NCBI GenBank assembly: GCA_945643635.1
Contig: CALZFC010000087.1
Coordinates: forward strand, 1,505,001-1,569,000
Length of the DNA stretch: 64,000 nucleotides
Source: Allodiplogaster sudhausi
Taxonomy: Eukaryota; Nematoda; Chromadorea; Rhabditida; Diplogasteridae
Direction of reading: 5' to 3'
The number at the start of each line of letters is the position of its first letter. Positions within the stretch are counted from its first letter, which is position 1. The notes beneath the pieces were generated by a model. That model saw only the letters and a list, made by a program, of their open reading frames with translations, did not search any database and was not told the DNA's origin. Positions 11,079-23,620 of the stretch are shown piece by piece. Position numbers and translations under genes: made by a program.

Positions 11079-12310
11079 TTATTCAATTGGTGTAATGTTC
11101 AGCATGTGCTGGATATCCCTAATAGGCCGCTCAAAGTGATTCTCCCAATCAAATGTAATGAAGAGACGAGCGTGCTCCGCTTGTTGCAATACCCAAGGAA
11201 GGTTTCTCGTCAGCAACTGGTGGCGGTGCCTTTAACAACCGTCATAATTATTCCATCGATTGAGTGGTACTTATAATTGAACTCACTTTGGAAAAAGCCG
11301 GCTGCCGCCAAAAATCGAGCCAAGAACCGCCATTGGCAGACCGAGTTGGACTGCTTCGAAGTATTTCACAGTGACCTAACAATAAGTTTGCAAGAGATTT
11401 GTTTATGAAGGAGACAATCAGAGTTTAAAAGGTCGCACTCTGATTTTAAGTAGCTTTTACGTCAAAATTCTGTTTTTCTATTACTCGCTTTGCTTTCCGG
11501 GCTTCAATTTCCTAACCCCATTCCCAGCCAAGGAAAAAAGGGTGGTCCGAGGGTCCAAAAGAGTGTGTGGGTGAGACCACCGACGGTCTCGAAAAGTAAG
11601 GTGGGTAAGCCAAAATTTTCATTTTAGGGTCTAAAAAATTGCGTTGGCAGTCCGGCCCGGACTTGGCTCCTCCCCCCCCCTGGCTGGAGATAACAAGAGA
11701 ATTGAAATGAAAGTAGGACACAGACCTCTCCGAGCATGTGTGTTTTCATTTGAAGGATGATGTGAGTGAAGTCGTGAGTCTCTCGGTATCGTTGCATAAC
11801 GTACAGCAGACTTTCATCATCAATGTATTTAACGGGCGGACGGTTGTCGGGGCTGGTTTGCAGAGACTCCAGGAATCTGTACATGGCAGGGACGATATTA
11901 AGCAAACCGACCGCCCACAACTTCTTTCGAGACAGCAGGAACCTCGCGTATTCTTTGCCAAAAGTGCCGTCAGGAAGAGAAAGAAGACGGCTGCGATGAA
12001 TGGATTCCTCAGAGATGTGAGGCTGCTCTTCCAGAAGTCGCTTCCCCACATCATCCGCTTCCATTCGTTTCCTATAAAAATGCCTTCTCTTCCCACTAAT
12101 GGAAATATTATTAAATTGTAATATCATTGTACAAACGAATATCACAAACCTGATATGAAGCAGAATGGGTTTGAAAGCAGTTGTCTCTCCCATTGCTGCG
12201 ACCATATCTCCCCTTGCGGGATTTGTGATAGCAGCCGCTCCGGATCCGGCAGCAAGGAAGATCCTCGACATGAGAGAGAGTGGAAGGTGGGTTGAGTACA
12301 ATTTACTCAT
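11079..12310 (-). CDS. COQ4: Ubiquinone biosynthesis protein COQ4
   Basis: Mitochondrial matrix-side protein of the coenzyme Q synthesis complex. Exons (minus) 12150-12310, 11726-12071, 11287-11375 and 11079-11229 give 248 residues. Hallmarks are [15 protein letters not shown] near the N-terminus, the Zn-binding motif [17 protein letters not shown] (HDxxHx11E), [13 protein letters not shown] and FDWENHF near the C-terminus. The start [12 protein letters not shown] is close to the conserved core, so the protein has little transit peptide; a missed 5' exon is possible. Intron 2 (11376-11725) holds G/C-run repeat-like DNA. Its stop lies 33 bp from the stop of the convergent RPP38-like gene, and its start lies about 50 bp after the DNLZ stop. 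Confidence 0.93.
11500..11705. repeat. Repeat-like GC-rich insert in a COQ4 intron
   Basis: The middle of COQ4 intron 2 differs from its surroundings: purine-rich blocks, a CCGGGCC core near 11655 and a run of about ten C near 11675. It looks like a dispersed-repeat fragment, but I found no matching second copy or terminal repeats in the window. Confidence 0.3.
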
Positions 12311-12360
12311 TGCGAAGGCACCTCAACACCATTTTAGATTGGAACAGGCATGGAACGATG

Positions 12361-13578
12361 CTATAAATAATCGGCACTACGATCCCAGCAGACAGTAGTA
12401 GCAAAAATGCTAGCCTCAATACTCGTCAGCCCAATTCCTCGACGCACGGTTTCTCCTTTCTCCCGCAGAATCTCCTCTATGTTCTTTTTCCCGTCCAGAT
12501 CAGAGAACCAGCCGAGGTTGTCGGCGATTATGTGATGGTTGTTGCAGCCGCCACACGTCACGAGCACCACTCCCTTCTCGTATGAACTCCGAGAGAATGT
12601 CTTCGGCCCCTGAAAAGCACCGCAGGCAGTGTCATGGATTCCTAATCACATTTTCTTCCTTACGGTATATGGTTGCAGTTTTAAGAAAACGCCCAAATTG
12701 ACCATGGTATTAGTATAAGATTGGTTGGTGCTATCCTAGTTGGGGGGGGGGGGGTGGGGCAAAATATTTTCATTTTTCAATCTACCACAAATCGTGCCCA
12801 GGGGGGTTTTAGGCCATGGGGAACACGAATATAGGGTTCTAAACCGTGGAGAACACGAATATAATGTTCAATTTGAAATTTTTTTTCATTTAACGAAGTT
12901 ACAGTACTTCACATTTTTGTCCTACTTTTCATCTAAACTCCTGCACTAAAGAGTTGTCAGAGCTGCCAAACACTAATATAGTGTCAATTAAGCACTATCG
13001 AATAGAGATGAGTCGAAAAGAACCTAATATTCGAGTTTAACAGGTCTGAAAACCCCTTCGAGTAGCATTTTACCTGAAATCGGCCAAAACATATGTCAAG
13101 TAAAAGTACTGTAACTTAGTTAAATGACAAAGTAATACAAAATGAACATTATATTCGTGTTCCCCATGGCCTATTACCCCCCTGTGCACAATTTGGGGTG
13201 AATTAGAAAAAAAAATTTATTTTGTCCCCCCCCTACTAGTATAGCACCGATTGGTTAAAACGATAATAAATAAAGCTGGCGCCAAACAAACCTCTCGTGA
13301 TCCGCACTTCTTGCAAGTGTAACTTAGAGAAAGTTGCGGAGACTGCTGTCCTAAGGGAGTTGAAGAGAACGGAAGAGCACCACGGCGACGGAAGTGAGGA
13401 GCAGGAAAGGAAGAAGAATAAGAACCGACTGTAGCTAATCGACCAACCACGCGGCCAAGCACAGAATACATCACCGAAACGGAGTAGAACTGCACAAGTA
13501 AAAGCACAAGAAGTCATTCGTCAAACTCACTAGAACACGATCACTATCCCCTACAGCACCATTCCTCGACATATCCAT
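12361..13578 (-). CDS. DNLZ: DNL-type zinc finger protein (mitochondrial HSP70 escort, DNLZ/Zim17)
   Basis: Keeps mitochondrial HSP70 soluble and assists protein import in the matrix. Exons (minus) 13531-13578, 13292-13489 and 12361-12609 give 164 residues. The zinc finger is unmistakable: [10 protein letters not shown] is joined across the intron to [20 protein letters not shown] and the block [16 protein letters not shown], with two CxxC pairs. The N-terminal ~75 residues are Arg/Ser-rich and lack acidic residues after the first exon ([19 protein letters not shown]), as expected for a mitochondrial presequence. Translation may start at the first-exon Met or at a later Met before VLGRVV. Intron 2 contains a complete MITE. 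COQ4 starts about 50 bp downstream on the same strand. Confidence 0.93.
12727..13248. mobile_element. 522 bp MITE with long terminal inverted repeats and 8 bp TSD
   Basis: The ends are mirror images: GGTGCTAT at 12727 and ATAGCACC ending at 13248. The inverted similarity continues inward for about 170-180 bp, including GGCCATGGGGAACACGAATA on both arms and TCATTTAACGAAGTTACAGT against a near-identical right-arm copy. The element is flanked by GATTGGTT at 12719-12726 and again at 13249-13256, a perfect 8 bp target site duplication. It encodes no protein, so it is non-autonomous. An 8 bp duplication suggests hAT- or Merlin-type transposition; the terminal GGTG slightly favours Merlin (inference). 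It sits wholly inside a DNLZ intron. Confidence 0.9.
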
Positions 13579-13821
13579 TCTGTAGACGCACGAAAGTACA
13601 ACAATTTCAAATCAGTTAATTTTTGGGTAAAAATTTTATTTAATTTGTTTTTTATTTATTTAGTTTATTGGTAATTTATCGTCATGGGGTAATTCTTCAC
13701 AAGGAAAATGAGAAGATCACACTCTGGCATCATGAATATGAAGAGGACTGATTAACCATTCGAATCTGTTTTTGGTGGTCTTACATCTCGACCATTTCTA
13801 TTGGTTTTAGTCTATCTTCCT

Positions 13822-14520
13822 TCGTTCCCTCTGACATGTCTTGTCTGGAGAAGGGAGGATATTCTGTGGATTGCCGAATAGGGTGAGGATGGAAGCGACT
13901 GCCTGCCCATGAATAGCTGAGAAGCAACCAGAAGGAGAGCGGAGGAGAGTGGATGGAGAGAGACAATGCAAGGTGAAGAGAGTCCAGAGGGACAAAGCAG
14001 ACCAGACCTTTCCAGTGGACGAGTTACTGATGCCACTAACTTTTCTCAATGCATCCTTGAAGTTCTCCAATGTTCTTCTCCTCTGGCTTTGCAAGCACTT
14101 CTTAGGATCATCCTCACTCTGCCACATCTCTCTCTCTCTATGTCACTCTCTCTCTCTCTTACTTACTTACTTTCTTTCTTTCTCTCTATATGTCTCTGCC
14201 TCCCTTTCCCTTTCTCTTTCTCTCTTCCTTTCTTTCTATTTATCGCTCTCTCTCTCTCTAGCTCTCTCTCTCTCTCTCCCTCTCTCTCTATCTGACGTCT
14301 CTACCGCCCTGTCCTCTCTTTCCCCATTGCTCTCCCTTCCTCTCTCTCTCTCTATCAGCATCTCATCCCTTCTTTCCGTATATCTGTTTATCTCTCTCTA
14401 TCTGGCCATCTCTACCTCCCCGCCCACTCTTTCTACCATTCCTCTCACTCCTTAGCACGTTCCTCTTCGGAAACGGCTGTCTCCTTCTCTGCCAACTGCT
14501 TGGCATTGGCAATGCATTAG
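13822..14520 (-). CDS. Possible small unrecognised gene (weak)
   Basis: Three minus-strand segments look exon-like: about 14457-14510 (QLAEKETAVSEEERAK then a GTGAGA donor), about 13997-14118 (EDDPKKCLQSQRRRTLENFK onward) and about 13822-13892 (after TTGCTTCTCAG, ending in a TAG stop). The phases can be made to agree across the CT tract at 14125-14400. No family is recognised, no start codon is assigned, and the composition might arise by chance. Confidence 0.22.
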
Positions 14521-14816
14521 CCCTGTCCTTTTGTATTAGAACTGGTGTATTACTGCTGTTACTTGTAGACAATGGGAAAGCAGAAGACCTGAGAAAGCAA
14601 TGAATTGAGAATTCTTTAGTGGAGAGAAGAGAGACATATGGATTCCACTTTTAAAAAGAAGGAGTGCATATTACTGAAGAACTTTTGCGGATAATTAAAC
14701 CCAACTTAGAAACTGTTAGTGTATTCCTGTAAATTACATATTTTCTATTTCACACTCCCTTCATCTTTCCATCTTTCACCTCCCCTCACACTTTTCTGCC
14801 TTGTTTCCTTCCGTGC

Positions 14817-14848
14817 TTCCTCCCATCTTCTCGAGAAGATGGGAGGAA
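14817..14848. repeat. Perfect 32 bp palindrome
   Basis: TTCCTCCCATCTTCTC is followed immediately by its exact reverse complement. No spacer is present, so an RNA hairpin would need to open the centre. Intergenic. Confidence 0.85.
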
Positions 14849-15474
14849 AAAAGAGACAAATTTCTCTGAGAATTATCTACTACTACTCTTTCAATCACTT
14901 TCTCTTGTATCTGAGGCTTCTTTTATCTTTTTCTCATCGTTTTCTTTCTTAGCATACAATACTATGATTGTCCATTCAAATACTTTTAAATTAACTAAAA
15001 TTATGATAGGTTAGACTCTTCTTGCCCTAATTTGCCATCATTTCCCACTGATGAAAATCCGAGAACAACGAGAAAAGAAAGAGAGAGAGAGAGAGAGAGA
15101 GAGCGCAGATTGAGATGCGAGGTGGAGAGAGAAGGGAATGGGCGAGAAAGTGAGCCTAAATGTAGGCGAAAGAGGCAAAGCTATGAAAACACGAGAACTT
15201 CAGTGTCTGTACCATCGGAAACCCGTAAAAAAAGCTGCTATTAATGAATAATGAGTTTTCTTGAAATGTGAAGTGATATCACATGCTGATTGATCTTCTC
15301 TCCACTTGCTCAGAATCAGTTCATGTGATTGACGGTTCTTTTCACTAGGAGAAGGGTCAACAGACACTCCCCCCCCTTGCCGGCCAGGCAACACAAATGA
15401 GGAGCCGCTTCAGAACTCTGTCGCCGGATAAATCTATTTATATACTCACCATTCTTCTCACTCTCTCTCTCTTA

Positions 15475-15511
<37 letters not shown>

Positions 15512-15735
15512 CCTCTAACTCCCTCTTTTTCTCTTGCAATCTTAGCCAATTCCTTTGGTGGCGACAGAATAAGAGAGTTTCATTGAGTCTAGCCGATCGC
15601 TGTCCTTTAGCATCTTATCTTCTATTAGCTTATTCTTCTCTTCTCTCTTCCATCCCCTGGAGGTGCTTAAAGAAGAAGCAGGCATAGATCGAAGAGAGAA
15701 AGGGAGTTATTTATTTAGGGAGAGAAATGAGAGAG

Positions 15736-15770
<35 letters not shown>

Positions 15771-17513
15771 AAGCGAGCGAGAGGATAGAGAAGAAGAGGA
15801 AGAGGAGAGAGAGATAGAGAGAGGTTCTGTGTGGCTGATTGTCTTCTCCTTCACCCTTAACTCTCGGATGAGACATTGCACTAACTGCGAGTTGATGTCT
15901 CATTCTAACCATTCAGCTCACAGTTGACCTCATCACTATTTTTCAGTCTCCAGCTCACTCCGATATCTCGTTATCAATTTTACCCCGGTCGAATTCAAGT
16001 GCTACTGTTTTGATCTATTAATTTATCGACTAAGTTTCCATAGATATGGTTCATTAGTTGGTAACTCTACTGGCATCTGTTTGTATTTCTTTCCTGGTCC
16101 ATTTCCTTTTCGCTAGCCACGTCCTAATTTTTTAAAGTTTCCAGCAGGTAGTTCCCTCAATGAGCAATTTAGTGAACAAATGATTTGTACAATTGTCCTT
16201 TCATTCTTCTTCTTCCATCTTTCTCTTCGTCCTCTGAATCCCTCTTCCTCTCCGCCTCACTTGCCACCCTCCCTCTCACCCCACTTCTTCTCTGCCTCTT
16301 TCCCCACTTCCTCACTCTCATCCCTCTCTTCTGTTCACAGTTCCTGTTCTCTCTTGCCACACCTGAGACGAGGCAGAGCGGAATCTTCGCTCTTCTCAGA
16401 AGTCTCCGCTTTCTGACAGAACTTCACTCACTCTCTTTTTCCTCAACCATTCTTCGCATTGTCTCACAATCAGCATTATTTTACTGACTTTCTCTCTACA
16501 TTTTCTTTGTCAGATCGCCTTTGTCAAAACCTTGCCTGGTTTTTCATGGACTACCCACTTGTTTCTACGTATTTCCTTCATTGATCACAGTTTATCCCCT
16601 TTTATTCTGCTGAATTGAAGAATGTAGTGATCAGTGGCTGTGTTTGCAACTTAACATATAAAGATTGTAAAAGAATTAACGTAGATATGGAGAAAAAGTG
16701 TGTATGCAAGTGAGTATTGCTGGAAACTGGTGGGATGAAAGTGGAATGAAACCCAGAGAAAGAAAGAAATAAAAGCGAGGTTGAGAGAGAGATGGAGAGT
16801 GAGAGAGAGAAGGAGAGGGGAGAAAGAGATATAGAGAGGGAGAGAGAGAAAGAGAGGGAAGGAGAGAAAGGGAAGGAAAAGGAAGCTCGATGACCTCTCG
16901 GCAGTTGCTGATCACTCTGCGAGAATGCTAACTTGATCAGCTCACTTCTTGAGGCTGCTGCAAATTTAGTTCAAGTAGCGGGCATGACGAGACGCAATCA
17001 GTCAGAGTCACCTCTACTGCTGCACCCCGTCTCTCTCTTTCTCTCTCTCACTCTCTCTCTCACTCTCCCACTCTCTCTTACTCTCTCACTCTCTCTATCT
17101 CTCTCTTTTCTCTCTCTCTCCATCTGTTGCTTCCTCTACGTTCTCTTTAAGTTATCTTCTTTCAATCTGCCTTCCTTTTCTCTATCTCTTTTTCATTGTA
17201 ACCACCCATTTTTCCTCGGGTCATTCCTTCTTCTCCTTCATTTACACCTCCTGATGCGCTAAAACTCGACCTACTTTTTACACTGTTTCTAATCACCTCA
17301 AACTTTACATATCAGCATGAATTAGTGTCTGATCTTGAATTAAAAAGTTCTTTACAACGTTGAGGTCGTTATTTATCAAGAGATTATTTTTTCAACTTTA
17401 TTTTATTTTCGAACTACATAGGTATAGCCTGAACGAAGGGAAGATGGGAGTATGCCACACTGCTCACCACTTCGCTTTTTTGTCCTTTGTCCTTCACCCA
17501 TCTACTGATCTCG

Positions 17514-17545
<32 letters not shown>

Positions 17546-17778
17546 GTCTCTCTCTCTCTCTGTCTCTCTCTCTCTCTTTCTCTCCCTCTCTCCCTCTCTC
17601 GTTCTCCAAACCTTTTCTTTCGCTCTCCTTTTCATCATATGCGCAATAGAAAGGAGTCTCTCCCATTCTGCCAGCCTTCCTTAGAATCCAAGTGCGCATG
17701 TCCACGGCAACTTCCAACTGCGGTAAGCAGCTATTGTTCAGCCAGAGAGATCGGAAGAGAGGGAGAGGGGGAGAGAAG

Positions 17779-17810
<32 letters not shown>

Positions 17811-17994
17811 AGAGGAAGATGTAGAGAAAGAGAAACGAGTGCAAAACGAGTAAGAGAAAAAGAGTGAGCAATTCGCCATCCCGCTTGCACTCCTCGCTTC
17901 TCCAGTTCTTTAGACACTAGCTATTCTATAGGTTCGCACTCCACTCTGAAATCGCCCGAATGTCTATGTATGTCGACAAGGGCAGAGGGAGCCA

Positions 17995-18032
<38 letters not shown>

Positions 18033-20344
18033 GAGAGAGAGAGAAAGAGAGAGAGGGAGAGAGAGAGAAAGAGAGAGAGAGAAGACCCTAGTGAATGAGA
18101 CAGGAAGAGAAAATGGGGTTCGTGGCAGAAGCAGAGGAGGGATTAGTTTTCCTGGTCAGTCGACCATCGTTGTGGAGGTCGTGTCAGCACAGGCTGGAGG
18201 TTCCCTTCCTCTTTTCCTTCCTCTTCCTCTCTCTCTCTCTTTTCCCCCTCTCTCTATCTCTTTCTATTTCTCCATCTCTCTGTCTCGCCCTCTCTTATCA
18301 TCTGATCCTCTCTCCGTGTTTAACCAGCGCGACGGAAGAATCACCTTTCTGTTCTTGTGTGATCCTGAAGAAGAAAGAAGCAACAAGAAAATTTGAACCC
18401 TTCCGCCCGTTCTCCCTTCTCCTCTTGCCATTTGTACTTCAATTCCTTATTTGTACAATGCTGTAACGTCTTCTTTACTGTTCATTTTATCTTCTTCCTT
18501 AATTTCTCTTGCACAATTTGATAAGGAGAGTTGTGCTGGAATCGGCGATGTTACAACTTTTATCTTTCTTACGTGAACTGTCAGCAATTCCTCTTATTCC
18601 TCCTTGATTCACAATACAGGAACAGCATTAGAAATAAGAATGGTTCACGTGAATATCTATGAAGGCTCTTCCTACGCATTAATTAAAGGCGTATTCGAAC
18701 TGGTTAGTTGATGTATGAGAGATTGACTGCAGTTGTCTTCTTTCTTCTTCTACGTCTATTTTCCCTCTCCACTTTCTGATTCGATCGATTGCCACGGCAC
18801 TCTTTTCAGGAAGCCAGTTACTTTTACTCTCTCTCCTGCCTCTGAGTATCTCTCTATCTTTCTCTCTCTATTTCTCTCTCTCTCTATCTATCTCTCTCTC
18901 TCTCCCTTTCTTCAGAGATTCTGCGATGTCTTCTACTGAGTTGATCAATGAAGAGAACAGAATACGAGATGAATACGGAAGGGCGGAAAAAGTGGGAAAG
19001 AAATTCTGAGATGATGAGCCGGGACAGGAATTTCACTTCTTGATTCTTCCCCCGGAGATACTCTCACTCCCCACTCTCTTTCGTTCACTCTTGTTCTCTC
19101 CCGTTTACATCCACTCCGATTCTCCCTTCACTCATTTCGTCTTCTCTTTCTCTCTTTATCTCTCTGTCTCTCCATGCCTCTCTCTGTCTCTCTCTCTCTG
19201 TCTCTCTCCGTCTCTCTCTCTCTCTCTTTCTCTTCGTCCACTTCATTCCGTTGTCCATTGTGTCTCCGTCTCAGTTCACTTTCCTCGCTCTTCGTAAACA
19301 CTGCTTCCGGTTGCGCAGCTGTCTGCTTCCAGCTGCAGAGCATGACGCACAAACCGCTCTCGGCATCTTCCTCTTCTCCTCTGCTTCTCTACCTTCCATT
19401 CTTCTCTCTTTCTTTGCCTTCCATTCTTCTCTCTTTCTCTGCCTCTCTCTCCTCTGTTCACCTGTGAGTGACTGAGAGAGGCTGGAAGTGGTGTCTTCTC
19501 AGTGTGAATGAGGTTGCTTGAGAAGCTGCCCACCAAGGTCGGCTGAGTAGCCTCGGGACACGGAGACATAAGCTGTGCTCACTAATTCTAAGCTTCTCTT
19601 TCTTTGCCGTCTGCTTCTCTCATTCTCTCATTTCATGATGATCTTCATGCAATCGTCAATTTCAAAATGCCTGTCAAGGTTACAGCAAAAGTTCTCTTTC
19701 AACCTTCGCTTTCACTCATGGCCATTGTTCTTAATTTGAGCAAGAACTCACGATTGTTTTCCTGTTTTTGACCGCCTTTTATTTCGTAGCATTCTTATTG
19801 CAGCGTTGGGAGAATATCCTCGCGAGCGATTCGAGCCAACTCATTCTATTTAGAGAAGTGAGAAAGGGATTGTAAAAGAGGGATTTAGCAGATTGCTATA
19901 AGAGAGAGAAAAGAAAGAGGGAGGGAGAAGAGATAATGAGATATAGGAGAGAAGAGAAAGAAATAAAGTTCGGCTCTCATTTTGAGCTGATCCACACCGA
20001 CATGCATCAAACTGTGAATAACGTATTTTCTGTTTATCTTTCTTTCTTCCATTTTCCCGTGTTTTCTTTCGATCTCTATCACTTCATTGGCACGACAGTG
20101 GGGTGGAAGTGAAAAGAGCGAGAGAGAGAGCATAGAGGGAAAGAGACAATGAGAGATAGAGAGCGAGGGAGAGGGAGAGGTTCATAGAGAGAAGGAAGCA
20201 GAGAGGGGAGGGGGGGGGGGAGTAAGCGTGCGGAAATGATTGCGCGATGGCGTTTCTGTGCCTCTGTGTACGCAATCTGGTCGCTGTCACCATTATTCTC
20301 CTTTTTCAATTCCGTCAACGGCACAGTCGACGAGATCTTTCTTT

Positions 20345-20505
20345 TACCCAGATCCTCTCTTCCCTCTTTCTCTCTCACCGTCCTCTTCTCTCTTTCTCTC
20401 TCACCGTCCTCTTCTCTCTTTCTCTCTCACCGTCCTCTTCTCTCTTTCTCTCTCACCGCCCTCTTCACTCTTTCACTCTCACCGCTCTCTTCTCTCTTTC
20501 TCTAA
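20345..20505. repeat. Minisatellite with CACCGTCCTC core
   Basis: About five copies of a roughly 26 bp unit, TCTCTTTCTCTCTCACCGTC plus CTCT, drifting to CACCGCCCTC and CACCGCTCTC at the right end. It is a higher-order repeat grown out of a CT tract. Confidence 0.7.
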
Positions 20506-21017
20506 TTCTTATTCTCTCTTCTCACTTCTTCACACGCCAATAAATAAACAGTGAACGAATAAAGAAAAGTGGTGGTAGCACTTTCACATTCTAGCCAGTT
20601 CTTTCTCTCTCGTACTCCCCCTTGGAATTCGACTACTTTACTCTCCTTCATGTAATCATCTCCCTCTTCTTTCCACTTTCTTCTCCTCTTGTTATGTTCA
20701 CACTTCGCTAGTTGCATATGAGTAGAAAGAAATGGAATGAGAGAGTAAGAGAGCGAATGGGAGAAAGAGAATGAGAGAGAGGGAGCGAATGAGAGATAGA
20801 TAGTGGGAGAGAGAGAGAGACGAGAAAGTAAGAAGCAGAGATTTGGTGGAGTCTCTTCTTCCATTGTGGTTGCCATTACTTCTCTGCCCCACCTGTTCCC
20901 CTCTCGACCCGCTCGGCTCAACAATGGAGTGCCCTGCCATCCCCCTTCTAACAAGTATGGTGGTGAAGCGAGAATACTTCTGCGGTTTCGGGAGCCAGAG
21001 AGAGCGATAAAGAGAGC

Positions 21018-21048
<31 letters not shown>

Positions 21049-22769
21049 GGAGAGAGCGAGAGCGATAGAGAGAGACAGATAGACTTCCTGACTTTCTCTC
21101 TCCCCTCCCTTCTCAACTGTCGGCCATTCTCTCGCTCTGTCTATTGTAGGCAGCTGCCTGGACGCTTTTATAATAACTGCGCATTTTGTACATGCACTGG
21201 ACACCCATATTTGGGAGGGCGATGAAAAGAGAGAGTGAGAGAAAAAGAATGAGAGGAGAGGCCGACCTCACACTCTTTTTCTCTGTTCAAATAATTTTGA
21301 CGATTGGTGCTCACTTTTGAATTCCGCTTCATTGCCTGGCATCGGCCGACTGTTTTAGTTGATTCAGGTGGAGCGAAGAAGGAAAGAGTTGGGAATATTC
21401 ATGCTAAAAGAGATGAAATAAACGATATAGAGAGAGTTATTGGATATTTATAGAGATAGAGAGAAAGAGAGCGAGAGAGAGAGAGAGAGAGTGCGAGAGA
21501 GTGAGAGAAAGAGATGAATGGAGCTGGATCGCAGCTGGCTCCACTGTCGTCCATCGGTTGCTGCTTCAGTCTCCTTCATTCATACTCGATAGGGCCATGC
21601 TTTTCACTGAGCCTTTGTCGTCTGTTCCCTCTTCCCGGCTCTCGCTCTCTCCCCTCTTCTATATTCTGCCTTGGACTGCTCTGAAACAAAGAGTGCGATT
21701 CTTGCTTCTTGACATGGAAGGCCGGCAAGGGCACCTTCCTCTTCCGACTCTTTATTCTTTTCTTCGCTCACCATCACATACATTTTAGCCCCCGTCTCTG
21801 GATTCGAAAATCTCCACTATGTAGTTCACATATACATACTCTTATGTATATTATGAGTTCTTAGCGTATAAAATTGTTCTTCGTCTCCTGGCTTTAGAAC
21901 CGGTCTTTTCTTTTTCCTTTCCGCCTTTTCAATGCTTATGAATAGGAGAAGAAGCATGCTTCGGGAAAGTTGAACAAGGATGGACAACGACGACGAAGAG
22001 AACGAGAAGAGAGAGAAAGTGGAGTGACAGAGAGGGAGAAAGAGAGCGAGAAAGAGAGAGAGAGGAATAGAGAGAGAGCGAGCGAGAAAGGAGAGTGATA
22101 GAGAGTGATAACAGTGGAGATCAGGGAAATGAAAGAAAGATTCTAGAAAAGCTTGAGAGAAGAGCGGAGGGAATGGGTCGGTTGTCTGAGCACATTCACA
22201 ATTATCCATTGTCTTTCTCATGCCTCTGCTTCTATCTCTTTCACTCTCTTTCTCTCTTTTCCAGACTCCCCTTGAGGCATTCATGGGTCAAGAGCTCCTG
22301 CCTCTCCCTCCTCATTTGGTCGTTGTTTGCGCTTCCTATCAGAAAGGATCAAGAGATAAAGAAGGGTCATTGTTGTCTTCCCAGCCAATCAGGGGCGACC
22401 CGGCTAAGGAATTGTCTTATTCCCTTCACTCATCAACACTTTGGGGTGCAAAGAAGAAGATGAAGAAAAGGGGGAGGGGTTGAGTTGTGATGTGATTCGT
22501 GGACGAAAGCGCTCACTTCGCGAGACTGTGGCACTACGCTACACTCATTCTCTCTCTCTCTCTCTCTCTCTTCTCTCTTACTCTCTCTCTCTTCGCTCTC
22601 ACTCGCTCTCTGTCCTCTCTCACTCTCAATCATCTTGGCAACTGATCATTCACTCTCCTTCCTGCCAGCCCTTCATACGGTGTACACACTTCCATTCTCG
22701 TGTTGTCTGGCATTCGTGGTCTGTCTCCCATCTTCGCCTTTCTCTCCTTTTCCTTTCTCTCTCACTCAG

Positions 22770-22806
<37 letters not shown>

Positions 22807-22972
22807 CAACCGCTATGCGGCTGTCATTTGCAAACGCTTTGAGTCTGCGAGACGACCAACAAGGATTTCTTCCCCTTCTCTGAAATGGTCGCAGTGCGCT
22901 TTTTCATGTTATTTTGCGTGCTGCTTCTCTTTCACTCACTCTCTCTCTCTCTCTCGCTCTCTATCTCTGCAG

Positions 22973-23580
22973 ATAGCAATGCATGCTCTGTATGGCCTGG
23001 GCGGAGCAGGGTCGGGAGTGGCGGATCCTCTGGTGCAGGCAGCGGCTGCGGCAGCTCTCGCCTCTAGCACCGATTCTGCCCTGACAGGTTCTCAATCACT
23101 TATTAACTTTCAAGAGAACTTTCTTTTTTACATTAATACTGACAGAAGGAACAATAAAGATAAAAATTACTTACAATAAAAAAAATAGAAATGACTAAAG
23201 TAGCAAAGAATGGAAAAGTGAGCCTGACATAATTTACATATAAAAGGATTTAGCAAAGACTGCGTGCCTTGCAGGCTCTCGAGATACAACTCTGACGAAG
23301 ATCTTCGTGGGAGGACTGCCATACCACACGAGTGACAAGACTCTCCACGAGTACTTCGAGCAGTTCGGAGAGATCGAAGAAGCCGTTGTCATCACAGATA
23401 GACAGACTCAGAAGAGTCGCGGATATGGATTCGTATGTCTCCTTCCACTCTTTTCTCTAGCTATATTCAACTATCAAGAATGTTACGATTTTCAATAACT
23501 CGGTATCTCTGCCCTTCACAGCCTTATTGTAATAATAGTAGCAGCGCCCACTCTATCAGCCATCTTTTCATATGGGGAAA

Positions 23581-23620
<40 letters not shown>

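Larger units (their letters stand above)
13579..22972. other. About 9.4 kb microsatellite-rich region without a recognised gene
   Basis: Between the DNLZ start (minus) and the first coding exon of the RBM24-like gene (plus). It contains many GA and CT tracts (for example 14125-14400, 15460-15520, 15740-15800, 17515-17600, 17998-18085, 20370-20500, 21000-21080 and 22545-22620). Long open frames here are only translations of these tracts (Ser-Leu or Arg-Glu runs). The part near the RBM24-like gene may be its promoter and 5' introns. One weak coding island on the minus strand, 13822-14520, is listed separately. Confidence 0.6.
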
